Below, in pieces: positions 31,601-41,430 of a DNA stretch of 64,000 nucleotides (positions within the stretch are counted from its first letter, which is position 1; each line of letters begins with the position of its first letter). Where the stretch lies: assembly GCF_009908295.1 (NCBI RefSeq), contig NZ_JAAALO010000004.1:728629-792628 (forward strand). Reading direction: 5' to 3'. Below the pieces are notes generated by a model that did no database searches, was not told the DNA's origin, and worked only from the letters and a program-made list of their open reading frames with translations. The position numbers and the translations under genes are program-made. This stretch comes from Micromonospora rubida (GTDB taxonomy: Bacteria; Actinomycetota; Actinomycetes; Mycobacteriales; Micromonosporaceae).

Positions 31601-32892
31601 CCGCCGTCAGGCAGACCCGGCCGCGCGGACCGCGCAGCTGGGCGATCGACCTGCGCCCGCTCGGCGTGCCCGCGTACCGGCGGGTGTGGCTCGGCAACGC
31701 CGTGGCCATGTTCGGCTTCCAGTTCACCGCGGTCGCGGTGCCGGTCGAGATGTACGCGTTGACCGGCGGCTCGTTCTGGGTCGGCCTGCTCGGCGTCGCC
31801 GGGTTCCTGCCGCTGCTGGTCTTCGGGCTGTGGGGCGGGGCGGTCGCCGACGCCCTGGACCGCCGCCGGGTGCTGCTCGCCGGCGGGGCGCTGCTCTGGG
31901 CGTCGACGCTCGCGCTGCTGGTCCAGGCCCTGCTGCGGGTGGGCAGCCCGGTGCTGCTGCTGACCCTGGTGGCCGTGCAGTCCACCGCGTTCGCCGTCAC
32001 CTCGCCGACCCGCAGCGCGATCCTGCCCCGGCTGGTGCAGACGGAACTGGTGGCGGCCGCGAGCACGCTCAACTACACCACCCACACCGCCGCCTCGGTG
32101 TTCGGGCCGTTGGCCGCCGGCCTGATCTTCGCCGGCTGGGGCACCGGCCTCGGCCTGCCGGTGGCGTACGCGGTCGACGCCCTGCTCTTCACCGTCTCGC
32201 TGTGGGCCACCTTCCGGCTGCCGGCGCTGCCCCCCGAGCCCGGCCCGGACGGCTCCGCCGTGCCCCGCCGGGCGGGGCTGAGCAGCATCGTGGACGGCTT
32301 CCGCTACCTGGCCGCGACCCCCGTGCTGCTGCTCTCCTTCGTCATCGACCTGATCGCGATGGTGCTGGCGATGCCCCGGGCGCTCTTCCCCCAGGTCGCC
32401 CAGGAACGGTTCGGCGGCGGCGCGGCGGTCGGCTGGCTCTACAGCGCGATCGCCATCGGGTCGATGCTGGGCGGGCTCACCTCCGGCTGGATCGGTCGGC
32501 TCCGCCGGCAGGGGCTGGCGCTGGTCCTCGCCGTGGTCGGCTGGGGGGTGGCCATCGCCGCCGCCGGGCTGGCCCGCCAACTCTGGCTGGTGGTCGGGCT
32601 GCTCGCCCTGGCCGGTGCGGCCGACCTGATCAGCGCCGTGCTGCGGCAGACGATGCTGCTGGTGCACGCGCCGGACCGGATGCGCGGCCGGCTCCAGGGC
32701 GTGAACACGGTGGTCGTCGCGGGCGGGCCCCGCCTCGGCGACCTGCGCGCGGGGGCGACGGCCGCCGGGTTCGGCACCGGCGTCGCCTGGGTCGGCGGCG
32801 GCCTGGCCTCGGCGGTGCTGGCAGTGCTGCTGGTGGCGGCCTTCCCGGCGCTGCTGCGCTACCGGGCCGCCACACCGCGTGCCCAGGAGTGA
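31597..32892 (+). CDS. MFS transporter coupled to pdxH
   Basis: A 431-residue MFS_3/EntS-like protein. It opens LRPLGVPAYRRVWLGNAVAM and shows about 12 helices, the loop GGAVADALDRRRVLLAGG and AVTSPTRSAILPRLVQTELV. GTG 31597 overlaps the pdxH stop, so it is translationally coupled. It may export a vitamin B6-related or unrelated metabolite; the substrate is not evident. Confidence 0.85.
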   Translation: MTAVRQTRPRGPRSWAIDLRPLGVPAYRRVWLGNAVAMFGFQFTAVAVPVEMYALTGGSFWVGLLGVAGFLPLLVFGLWGGAVADALDRRRVLLAGGALLWASTLALLVQALLRVGSPVLLLTLVAVQSTAFAVTSPTRSAILPRLVQTELVAAASTLNYTTHTAASVFGPLAAGLIFAGWGTGLGLPVAYAVDALLFTVSLWATFRLPALPPEPGPDGSAVPRRAGLSSIVDGFRYLAATPVLLLSFVIDLIAMVLAMPRALFPQVAQERFGGGAAVGWLYSAIAIGSMLGGLTSGWIGRLRRQGLALVLAVVGWGVAIAAAGLARQLWLVVGLLALAGAADLISAVLRQTMLLVHAPDRMRGRLQGVNTVVVAGGPRLGDLRAGATAAGFGTGVAWVGGGLASAVLAVLLVAAFPALLRYRAATPRAQE

Positions 32893-32910
32893 ACGACTAA
32901 GGTCACCGGC

Positions 32911-33840
32911 ATGCAGAACGCCGCGACCCCCCCGCCGTCAGGCGCGCAATGGACCATTTCCGCCGCCGGCCACGAGGCCGTCATCGTGGAGGTGGGCGGC
33001 GGTCTGCGGACATACCGGCACGACGGGGCCGACTACCTCGACGGGTACGACCTCGACGAGATCTGCCCCGGCGGTGCCGGGCAGGTGCTGGCCCCGTGGC
33101 CGAACCGGATCCGCGACGGGCAGTACTCCTTCGGGGAACGGTCTTTGCAGCTCACGCTGACCGAGCCGACCCGGAACAACGCCATCCACGGCCTGGTCAA
33201 CTGGGCGCGCTGGCACCTGGTCGAGCAGGCCGACGACGCGGTGACGGTCGGCTACGACCTGCCGCCGACCCCCGGCTACCCGTGGGGCCTGCGGCTGCGC
33301 ACCCGGTACGCCGTGGGCCCGGACGGACTGCTCGTCGAGCACGAGGCGACCAACGTCGGCGACGGGCCCTGCCCGTTCGGCTTCTCGACGCACCCGTACC
33401 TGCGGCTGCCCGGGGTGGCCGTCGACGACATCTCGATCCAGGTGCCCGGGCGAACCCGGGTGCTGCTGGACGGGCGGCTGCTGCCGGTCGGGGCGACCCC
33501 GGTCGCGGGCACCGAGTACGACTACACCAGCCCGCGCAGGATCGGCGACGTGGTGCTCGACGCGGCGTTCGGCGAGGTGATCCGGGCCGCCGACGGCGGA
33601 TCCTCGGTGACCCTGGCCGCCCCGGACGACGCCGTCGCGGTGCGGATCTGGGCGGACCGGGAGTTCGGCTGGTGGCAGGTCTTCACCGGCGACACCCTCA
33701 GCGGGGAGCGGCACCGGCGCTCGGTGGCCGTCGAGCCGATGACCTGCCCGCCGGACGCGTTCCGCTCGGGCAAGGACGTGATCACGCTGGAGCCGGGGGA
33801 CACCTGGCGGGGCGCCTGGGGCATCCGTCCCGGGGCCTGA
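32911..33840 (+). CDS. Aldose 1-epimerase family protein
   Basis: A 309-residue galactose-mutarotase-like beta-sandwich protein. It has APWPNRIRDGQYSFG, NAIHGLVNWARWHLVE (catalytic-type His), FGFSTHPYLRLPG (second His) and a late VAVEPMTCPPDAFRSGKD (catalytic-type Glu). It should interconvert anomers of an aldohexose or hexose phosphate. TAAGGT (32898-32903) ends 7 nt before ATG 32911, so it may have its own leaderless transcript despite following the MFS gene. Confidence 0.88.
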   Translation: MQNAATPPPSGAQWTISAAGHEAVIVEVGGGLRTYRHDGADYLDGYDLDEICPGGAGQVLAPWPNRIRDGQYSFGERSLQLTLTEPTRNNAIHGLVNWARWHLVEQADDAVTVGYDLPPTPGYPWGLRLRTRYAVGPDGLLVEHEATNVGDGPCPFGFSTHPYLRLPGVAVDDISIQVPGRTRVLLDGRLLPVGATPVAGTEYDYTSPRRIGDVVLDAAFGEVIRAADGGSSVTLAAPDDAVAVRIWADREFGWWQVFTGDTLSGERHRRSVAVEPMTCPPDAFRSGKDVITLEPGDTWRGAWGIRPGA

Positions 33841-33862
33841 GCGGCCGGCGCGAGGGAGCGAC

Positions 33863-34465
33863 ATGGAGTTCGCCGAGGTCGTCCGGCGGCGCCGGATGGT
33901 GCGCAACTACGACCCGGACCGCCCCGTCCCGCCCGACGTGGTCGAGCGGCTGCTCGACCACGCGGTCCGGGCCCCGTCCGCCGGGTTCGCCCAGGGCTGG
34001 GGATTCCTGGTGCTGGAGGCGCCGGAGGACCGGGAACGGTTCTGGGCGGCCACCACCCCGGACGGCGGTGGGCGGGAGCGGTGGCTGGCCGGGATGCGGC
34101 GGGCACCGCTGATCGTCGTGCCGCACGCCAACCGCTCGGCCTATCTGGACCGGTACGCCGAGCCGGACAAGGGCTGGGCGGACCGCTCGACGGACCGCTG
34201 GCCGGTGCCGTACTGGCACGTCGACGCCGGCTTCGCCGCCCTGCTGATGCTGCTCACCGCCGTGGACGAGGGGCTGGGCGCGTGCTTCTTCGGCATCCCG
34301 CCCCAGTGCACCGCCGCGTACCGGCAGGCCTTCGGGGTGCCGGAGGAGTACCAGCCGATCGGCGCGCTGACCGTCGGCTACCGGGCGCCGGACCACCGGT
34401 CGCCGTCGCTGCGCCGGGGGCGTCGCCCGGTCGACGAGGTGGTCCGCCGGGGTCGCTGGAGCTGA
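33863..34465 (+). CDS. Nitroreductase family protein
   Basis: A 200-residue FMN-dependent reductase. It starts MEFAEVVRRRRMVRNYDPDR, followed by RAPSAGFAQGWGFLVL (FMN-binding), YWHVDAGFAALLMLLTAVDE and GACFFGIP, all typical of the family. The substrate is unknown. GCGAGGGAGCG precedes the ATG, and it follows the epimerase on the same strand. Confidence 0.9.
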   Translation: MEFAEVVRRRRMVRNYDPDRPVPPDVVERLLDHAVRAPSAGFAQGWGFLVLEAPEDRERFWAATTPDGGGRERWLAGMRRAPLIVVPHANRSAYLDRYAEPDKGWADRSTDRWPVPYWHVDAGFAALLMLLTAVDEGLGACFFGIPPQCTAAYRQAFGVPEEYQPIGALTVGYRAPDHRSPSLRRGRRPVDEVVRRGRWS

Positions 34466-34680
34466 CCGGTGCGCGGGGCCGACCGCGACCGGCGGCCCGG
34501 AGAACCGGTGAGGGCCGGGCCGGGGCGCCGCAGTAGTGAATGCGACAAGAGGGAGTAAAACGTGGTGTGGCACGGGCGGCTACGCTGGCACGGTCATCGG
34601 TGCCGCGTCGCGCGGCGCCACACCGCGATGCGACCCGACGCGGCGGGTCGGCCCGGTCAGGGGGAGGGGAGCGTACCTTC

Positions 34681-34986
34681 GTGATCTTCAGAGCGGTCCG
34701 GGACGGGAGTCCCTACCCGGACCACAACCTGACACTCAAGCAGTGGGCGGAGATCCCGCCGCGCCCGCTGCGGCTGGACCAGTTGATCACCACCAAGCGT
34801 GAGTTGGCGCTGGACAAGCTCCTCGCCGAGGACTCCACCTTCTACGGCGACCTGTTCCCGCACGTCGTGCAGTGGAACGGCGGGCTGTACCTCGAGGACG
34901 GGCTGCACCGCGCGCTGCGCGCCGCCCTCCAGCAGCGCAACCAGATCCACGCCCGGGTGCTGGTGCTCTCCGGCCAGGTCGACTGA
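34681..34986 (+). CDS. Conserved-looking small actinobacterial protein
   Basis: A 101-residue protein: VIFRAVRDGSPYPDHNLTLK, WAEIPPRPLRLDQLITTKRE, LAEDSTFYGDLFPHVVQWNG, YLEDGLHRALRAALQQRNQI. The LDQL...ITTKREL and DGLHRALRA pieces recall the fold of ParB/sulfiredoxin-like N-terminal domains, but no catalytic motif is certain. Automatic pipelines have, to my recollection, named relatives VapB-type antitoxins; no toxin partner is seen here. GTG 34681 follows GGGGAGGGGAGCG by about 10 nt. Confidence 0.75.
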   Translation: MIFRAVRDGSPYPDHNLTLKQWAEIPPRPLRLDQLITTKRELALDKLLAEDSTFYGDLFPHVVQWNGGLYLEDGLHRALRAALQQRNQIHARVLVLSGQVD

Positions 34987-35074
34987 CGCAGGCCGGCTGC
35001 TCGCCGAGCGGGTGTCGCACGATGGCCGTACCGTCATCGGAAGACGATGTGTCCGATCGAGGATGGTGAGCGCG

Positions 35075-35773
35075 ATGTCCCCTGACGGTGAGCCCGACGG
35101 TCAGGTCGACCGGCCCGCCCCGCAGGGCCCCTCCGGGCCCGCCCGGGGGTTGCTCCTGGTGCTCGGCGCTGCGGCGCTGGCCGTGGTGGTGCTGCTCGGC
35201 ACGCAGGTGGCCGGGGTCTTCCCGGACTTCCGCAACCCGTTCCGCAAGGAGCAGGCCGACCGCAGTCAGCCCCCGTTGCTGAAGTCGATCCAGGATCTCA
35301 GCCGCTACGTCGCGGCCGAGGGCAACTTCCAGGTCGTGGTCGACCTGCAGAACGACCGGAAGAACGTCCCGGAGTTCCTGCTGAACGAGCGCACCCTCTT
35401 CGTGGGGGCGGGCAGCGTCGAGGCGTACGTCGACTTCGGCAAGATCGCCGAGGGTGCGATTGCCGTTTCGGCCGACGGGAAGTCCGTCGAGGTCAAGCTC
35501 CCCGCGCCGCAGCTCGCCCAGACCAACCTGGACCTGGAGAAGAGCTACGTCGTCGCGCAGCAGCGAGGGCTGATCAACCGGCTCAACGACCTGGTCAAGG
35601 GCGACCCGAACCGCCAGCAGCAGGTGTACAAGCTGGCCGAGGACCGGATCACCGCCGCCGCCCGGGACAGCGGGTTGTCCGCCCGCGCCGAGGAGAACAC
35701 CCGCAAGATGCTGGAGGGCCTGCTCCGGTCCCTCGGGTACGAGAAGGTGACCGTCACCTACACCGCACCCTGA
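35075..35773 (+). CDS. DUF4230 single-pass membrane protein
   Basis: A 232-residue protein. A short polar N-terminus leads into one membrane helix (GLLLVLGAAALAVVVLLGTQ). The outer DUF4230 domain contains LLKSIQDLSRYVAAEGNFQV, YVDFGKIAEGAIAVSADGKS and a helical C-terminal segment. The function is unknown. ATG 35075 has GGTGAG upstream; ATG 35063 is an alternative. A perfect 36-bp palindrome terminator separates it from the convergent PspC gene. Confidence 0.85.
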   Translation: MSPDGEPDGQVDRPAPQGPSGPARGLLLVLGAAALAVVVLLGTQVAGVFPDFRNPFRKEQADRSQPPLLKSIQDLSRYVAAEGNFQVVVDLQNDRKNVPEFLLNERTLFVGAGSVEAYVDFGKIAEGAIAVSADGKSVEVKLPAPQLAQTNLDLEKSYVVAQQRGLINRLNDLVKGDPNRQQQVYKLAEDRITAAARDSGLSARAEENTRKMLEGLLRSLGYEKVTVTYTAP

Positions 35774-35791
35774 CGTCCTTCCGCCAGCGAC

Positions 35792-35827
35792 GAAGTGCCC
35801 GCCCCGGACGTCCGGGGCGGGCACTTC
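35792..35827. terminator. 36-bp perfect palindrome, bidirectional terminator
   Basis: The arm GAAGTGCCCGCCCCGGA (35792-35808) and its exact complement (35811-35827) flank a CG centre. The element lies between the convergent DUF4230 and PspC genes. Confidence 0.85.
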
Positions 35828-35847
35828 CGCGGGTGGTGGGTGGTGGG

Positions 35848-36054
35848 TCAGTGGCGGGCGGCGGCGTAGCGGTCCTCGTTCGGCATGAGCACCCACAGCA
35901 CCAGGTAGACGACCACCTGGGTGCCGGGCAGCAGCAGCGACAGCAGGAACAGCAGCCGGACCAGATTGGCGGAGGTGTTGAACCGGCGGGCCAGGCCGAC
36001 GCAGACCCCGGCGAGCATGCGCCCCTCGCGGGGCCGGACCAGTTTGCGACTCAT
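35848..36054 (-). CDS. PspC-domain membrane protein
   Basis: A 68-residue protein with the complete PspC domain: RKLVRPREGRMLAGVCVGLA, RRFNTSANLVRLLFLLSLLL, then LVLWVLMPNED. PspC proteins sit in the cytoplasmic membrane and take part in envelope stress signalling. The short stand-alone form is common in actinobacteria. It starts at ATG 36054. Confidence 0.9.
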   Translation of the reverse strand: MSRKLVRPREGRMLAGVCVGLARRFNTSANLVRLLFLLSLLLPGTQVVVYLVLWVLMPNEDRYAAARH

Positions 36055-36415
36055 CGTCGTACTCCCACTCTGCGGCGTACCCGCCGCCTCTGCATTCCAC
36101 GGTAAGAACGGACAACCACCCCGCCCTCCGTCCCGAGGGTGATTCCGCACCCCCTGACCCGTAGGTGCTTACCCGGGCGTCGCCGCCGCGACGCCCAGCC
36201 CGCCGAGGAAGCCGCACATTCACGGAATTAGTGGCCTTCGAGGGTCCTTTAGGCACTGATTCCGTGAATGTGCACGCGGAGCTGGGGGGCGGGTGAGCTG
36301 GGCGGGTAGGCTCGCCGGTCTGGTCGTCCACACCCGGACGGCGGTGGGACGGCCGACCCGATCGGGGAGGCCGGGGCCGGGTCCGCGCGGCGGGGCCGAC
36401 GGCGAGGAAGTGCAC
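36055..36415. other. Intergenic region with a 19-bp stem inverted repeat
   Basis: 361 bp between the divergent pspC and sdaA genes. The main feature is the long hairpin at 36215-36272. No gene is seen. Confidence 0.5.
36215..36272. repeat. Long inverted repeat (19-bp arms)
   Basis: CACATTCACGGAATTAGTG (36215-36233) pairs with CACTGATTCCGTGAATGTG (36254-36272) except for one T-G wobble. The loop is 20 nt. It is clearly more AT-rich than its surroundings and lacks a T-run. It could be a dispersed mobile repeat, an operator or a structured leader of sdaA. Confidence 0.7.
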
Positions 36416-37786
<1,371 letters not shown>

Positions 37787-37811
37787 TCCGGCGAGGAGTC
37801 GAGGAGGCGGG

Positions 37812-38639
37812 GTGACGTCTGGCGTCGGGGCGCTGTGGGCGCACCGGAACTCGCTGCGCATCCTCGTCCGGCGCGACCTGGCGGTGAAGTACCAGCAGTC
37901 GGTGCTCGGGTACCTCTGGTCGCTGATCGAACCGCTCGGCATGGGGGCGATCTACTGGTTCGTCTTCGGGGTGCTCTACTCCGGCGACACCAGCCGGCAC
38001 CTCGGGCAGGCCGCCGCGTCGTACCCGCTGTTCCTGATCACCGGCATCTTCGCCTGGATGTGGACCAGTTCGGCGCTGAGCGAGGCGACCAACGCGCTGA
38101 CCGGGCAGGCCCGGCTGATCACCACGATGAACGTGCCGCGCCAGGTCTTCCCGATCGGCCGGATCACCGGCCGGTTCGCCGAGTACGCCGCCGGCCTGCC
38201 GATCCTGGTCGCCATCGCCGTCGGCTACGTGGCGCGCGGCGAGGTGCACCCCGGCTGGTCGGTGCTCGCCCTGCCGCTCGCCGTCGCCGTGCAGGCGGTG
38301 CTGCTGGTCGGGCTGGCGCTGCTCCTGTCGGCGCTCAACGTGCTGATGCGCGACATCGAGCGGTTCATGCGGCTGGTGATCCGGCTGCTGTTCTACGCCA
38401 CCCCGATCATCTACCCGTTGAGCCTGGTCCGGGAGTCCACCATGCCCGGCTGGGTGAAGGCCGGGTACGAGCTGAACCCGCTGGTCGGCATCTTCCAGCT
38501 CCACCACGCGGTCTGGTACCCGGACCAGTTCCCCGACGCCCGGCTGCTGGCCACCACGATCGTGGTGAGCCTCCTGGTGCTGGCGGCCGGCTGGTGGGCG
38601 TTCCGCCGGCTCGAACCCGCCGTGCTCAAGGAGCTGTGA
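37812..38639 (+). CDS. ABC-2 permease for wall-polymer export (TagG/Wzm type)
   Basis: A 275-residue membrane protein. It starts LRILVRRDLAVKYQQSVLGY and LWSLIEPLGMGAIYWFVFGV, a hallmark of polysaccharide and teichoic acid export permeases, with about six helices and LNVLMRDIERFMRLVIRLLF before the last ones. Partner ATPase, polymerase and CDP-alcohol transferase genes follow. GAGGAGGCGGG precedes GTG 37812. The stop overlaps the ATG of an 11-codon ORF. Confidence 0.9.
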   Translation: MTSGVGALWAHRNSLRILVRRDLAVKYQQSVLGYLWSLIEPLGMGAIYWFVFGVLYSGDTSRHLGQAAASYPLFLITGIFAWMWTSSALSEATNALTGQARLITTMNVPRQVFPIGRITGRFAEYAAGLPILVAIAVGYVARGEVHPGWSVLALPLAVAVQAVLLVGLALLLSALNVLMRDIERFMRLVIRLLFYATPIIYPLSLVRESTMPGWVKAGYELNPLVGIFQLHHAVWYPDQFPDARLLATTIVVSLLVLAAGWWAFRRLEPAVLKEL

Positions 38640-38674
38640 TGGCGGCTGTGACGACGGCGCCCGGGGAGCTGTGA
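38639..38674 (+). CDS. 11-codon ORF between permease and ATPase genes
   Basis: The sequence GGAGCTGTGATGGCGG occurs twice, at 38630-38645 and 38665-38680. The first copy carries the permease stop and an ATG. The second carries the stop of this mini-ORF and the ATPase ATG. The result is MAAVTTAPGEL, coupled by TGATG overlaps on both sides. It may be only an accident of a 35-bp duplication, but it could be translated and keep ribosomes coupled across the junction. Confidence 0.45.
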   Translation: MAAVTTAPGEL

Positions 38675-39420
38675 TGGCGGAACCGATCATCGAGGCGGAC
38701 GGCCTCGGCATCCGGTTCGTCCGCAACCGGCGGCGGCAGCTCCGGCTGCGGGAGTTCTTCATCCGACCGGGCGGCCGGTCCGCCGACGCCGGCCGGTTCT
38801 GGCCGCTGCGGGACGTGTCGTTCTCCGTCGCGGCCGGCGAGACGGTCGGGGTGGTCGGCCGCAACGGCACCGGCAAGAGCACCCTGCTGCGGCTGATCGC
38901 CGGGGTGCTGATCCCCGACGAGGGACGGATCCGGGTCCGTGGCGACGTGGCGCCGCTGCTGGAGCTGTCCGCCGGCTTCTCCAACGACCTGACCGGGCGG
39001 GAGAACCTGTACCTCGTCGGCGGGCTGCACGGGCTGTCGTCGGGCTACCTGCGCGAACACTTCGACGAGATCGTCTCCTTCGCCGGTGAGCAGGTGGAAC
39101 GGGCCATCGACGCGGCGGTGCGGCACTACTCCTCGGGGATGAAGGTGCGGCTCGGTTTCGCCATCATCTCGCACCTGCCGCACCCGGTCCTGCTCATGGA
39201 CGAGGTGACCGCGGTCGGGGACGCGGAGTTCCGCGAGAAGTGTTATGCGACGATCGACCGATTGCTGGGGGAGGGACGCACACTGGTGCTGGTGTCACAC
39301 AACGAAAAGGATCTGACCCGGTTCTGCCGTCGGGGGCTGTATCTCGACGCCGGGCGGCTGATCGTCGACGGGACGATCGCCGAGGCGCTGGACGCGTATC
39401 ACGCCGCGGTTCCGCGGTGA
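38674..39420 (+). CDS. ABC ATPase for wall-polymer export (TagH/Wzt type)
   Basis: A 248-residue ATPase. It has Walker A GRNGTGKSTLLRLIAG (about residues 65-80), the Q-loop region LELSAGFSNDLTGRENLYL, signature YSSGMKVRLGF and Walker B HPVLLMDEVTAVGD. It lacks the C-terminal carbohydrate-binding extension of Wzt-type ATPases that recognise a capped chain end. With the permease it should export an undecaprenyl-linked polymer. The stop overlaps the next start (GTGA). Confidence 0.92.
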   Translation: MAEPIIEADGLGIRFVRNRRRQLRLREFFIRPGGRSADAGRFWPLRDVSFSVAAGETVGVVGRNGTGKSTLLRLIAGVLIPDEGRIRVRGDVAPLLELSAGFSNDLTGRENLYLVGGLHGLSSGYLREHFDEIVSFAGEQVERAIDAAVRHYSSGMKVRLGFAIISHLPHPVLLMDEVTAVGDAEFREKCYATIDRLLGEGRTLVLVSHNEKDLTRFCRRGLYLDAGRLIVDGTIAEALDAYHAAVPR

Positions 39421-41414
39421 CGCTCGCGATCGTGCTCGCCGCCGGTTCGCCGGCTGCGGGCCTGCCGACACGCGCCGGGGCGACGCTCGCCGACCGGCTG
39501 GCCGACCAGTGGCGCCGGGCCGGGGCGACTGAGGTGCGGCATGCCGCCGACCTGGCCGAGCTGGCCGCCCTCGCCGACGCCGCGACCGGGCCGGTGATCG
39601 TCAGCGGGGCGGACCTGGTGGCGCACACCGCCGTACTGCGGCACCTGGCCACCAGCCCGGTGGGGCCGACGGTGGCCCTGGTGCTCACCGACCCGCCGGC
39701 CCCCGGCCGGGCCGTGGTGCGCGAGGAGCGCGGCCAGGTGGTCGCCGCAGCCGTGGACGGGCAGCTCGTCGGCGGTGCGACCGGGGTGTTCGGCGGGGCG
39801 CTGCGGGTGGGGCCGGACGGCCTGCCGGCGCTGGCCGCCGCCGCCCGGGCCGGATCTCCGGCCGGTGCGGCCCTCGGACCCGACCCGGCAGGGCCCGCGG
39901 TGGACCGGTTGTTCGCCGGCCTCACCGCGCTCGGCACGCTGACCTTCGCCCACCGGGTACGCCTGCTCGTCGCCCACCGGGTCGCCGACCCGGCCGGGCT
40001 GGCCGGCGCCGAGGCGGCCCTCGGCGCGGTCGACGAGGACAGGGCCGAGCTGCGGCTGTCGGTGAAGGAGAAGGACGACTTCTTCACCACGTACTTCGTC
40101 AGCACCTGGTCCCCGTACGTCACGAAGGCGTGTGCGCGGCTGCGCCTGACGCCGACCGGGGTCACCGCCATCTCCGTGCTGTTCGCGGTGGCCGCGGCGG
40201 TGCTGTTTGGCGTCGGCGGCCGGCCCGCGCTGGTCGCCGGCGCGGTGCTGCTGTACCTCGGCTTCATGCTGGACTGCGTGGACGGGCAGCTCGCCCGCTA
40301 CACCCGGCACTTCAGCGCGTGGGGTGGCTGGCTGGACACCATGGCCGACCGGGCCAAGGAGTACGTGGTGTACGCCGGCCTCGGCTACGGGGCGACGGCC
40401 GCCGGCTACCGGTACGGCTGGGCGCTGGCCATCGCCGCGATGACGTTGCAGACCGTCCGGCACATGACCGACACCTGGTACGGGGTGCTGCACGACGAGG
40501 CGGCCCGCCGGCCGAAGACCGCAGGCGCGGGCGGCGGCGGGATCGGCGACAAGCTGAACGCCGCGTCGACCCGGGTGCAGGCCGACACGGGGTCGCTGTC
40601 GTACTGGCTGAAGCGGACGGTGGTGTTCCCGATCGGGGAGCGGTGGGCGCTGATCGCGCTGGCCGTGGCGCTGTTCAACCCGCTGGTCGCCCTGGTCGCG
40701 GTGCTGACCTGGGGGGTGCTGGCGTTCGCGTACACGGGTGCGCTGCGTACCCTGCGGGCCCGCTGGATGCGGGTGCCGGTGCTGGACACGGTCGACGCCA
40801 CCCTGCACCGCGACGACGGCCCGCTCGCGGCCCGGTTCCCGGCGCTGCGCCCGGTGGGCCCGCTGACGCTGGCGGTGATCGGCGTCCTCGGCCCGGCGGC
40901 GCTGCTGGTCGCGGCCCTGCTGCGGGCGGGTGGGGACGGCGACCCGGCCGGGCTGCGCTGGGCGGTGCCGGCGGCCCTGCTGGTGCTGCTGGTCGCCGGC
41001 CTGGGGGCCGGGGCGGCGCACGACGGCCCGCTGGACTGGCTGGTCCCGGCCGCGCTGCGGGCCGGCGAGTACGTGTTCGCCGTCGCGGTCGGCGTGGTCG
41101 CCGGGGTGCCGGCGTGGGCGGTCTTCGGGTACGTCTTCGTGCTCACCCTGCACCACTACGACCTCACGGCCCGGCTGGAGAAGCGGCAGGCGGCCCCGCC
41201 GCTGCACCCGTGGACGCTGGGCTGGGAGGGGCGTTCGGTGCTGCTGGCCATCGCGGCGATCGTCGGATTCGCGGCTGTTGTGATGGTTACACTCAGTGCG
41301 TACCTGTTCATGGTTTTCGTCGGGAGCGTGGTCCTGGCCTGGGTCGTCCTGCCCGCCCGCGCCCGGCGGGCCGCGGGCGTCCCGGCGCGCGGAGGTGTCC
41401 GCCAGCCGGGCTGA
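39417..41414 (+). CDS. Fusion: nucleotidyltransferase-like domain + CDP-alcohol phosphotransferase
   Basis: A 665-residue protein. Residues 1-200 look like a degenerate nucleotidyltransferase (LAIVLAAGSPAAGLPTRAGA, SGADLVAHTAVLRHL). At about 286-312 is the full CDP-alcohol phosphotransferase motif: DCVDGQLARYTRHFSAWGGW followed by LDTMADRAKEY, that is DG-x2-AR-x8-G-x3-D-x3-D. Several further membrane helices follow (about 400-655). The two-domain layout recalls inositol-phosphate cytidylyltransferase/phosphotransferase fusions. It probably moves a phospho-alcohol onto a lipid acceptor for the exported polymer. GTG 39417 overlaps the ATPase stop. Confidence 0.85.
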   Translation: MTLAIVLAAGSPAAGLPTRAGATLADRLADQWRRAGATEVRHAADLAELAALADAATGPVIVSGADLVAHTAVLRHLATSPVGPTVALVLTDPPAPGRAVVREERGQVVAAAVDGQLVGGATGVFGGALRVGPDGLPALAAAARAGSPAGAALGPDPAGPAVDRLFAGLTALGTLTFAHRVRLLVAHRVADPAGLAGAEAALGAVDEDRAELRLSVKEKDDFFTTYFVSTWSPYVTKACARLRLTPTGVTAISVLFAVAAAVLFGVGGRPALVAGAVLLYLGFMLDCVDGQLARYTRHFSAWGGWLDTMADRAKEYVVYAGLGYGATAAGYRYGWALAIAAMTLQTVRHMTDTWYGVLHDEAARRPKTAGAGGGGIGDKLNAASTRVQADTGSLSYWLKRTVVFPIGERWALIALAVALFNPLVALVAVLTWGVLAFAYTGALRTLRARWMRVPVLDTVDATLHRDDGPLAARFPALRPVGPLTLAVIGVLGPAALLVAALLRAGGDGDPAGLRWAVPAALLVLLVAGLGAGAAHDGPLDWLVPAALRAGEYVFAVAVGVVAGVPAWAVFGYVFVLTLHHYDLTARLEKRQAAPPLHPWTLGWEGRSVLLAIAAIVGFAAVVMVTLSAYLFMVFVGSVVLAWVVLPARARRAAGVPARGGVRQPG

Positions 41415-41430
41415 CGTGGGGGGCCGGTCG

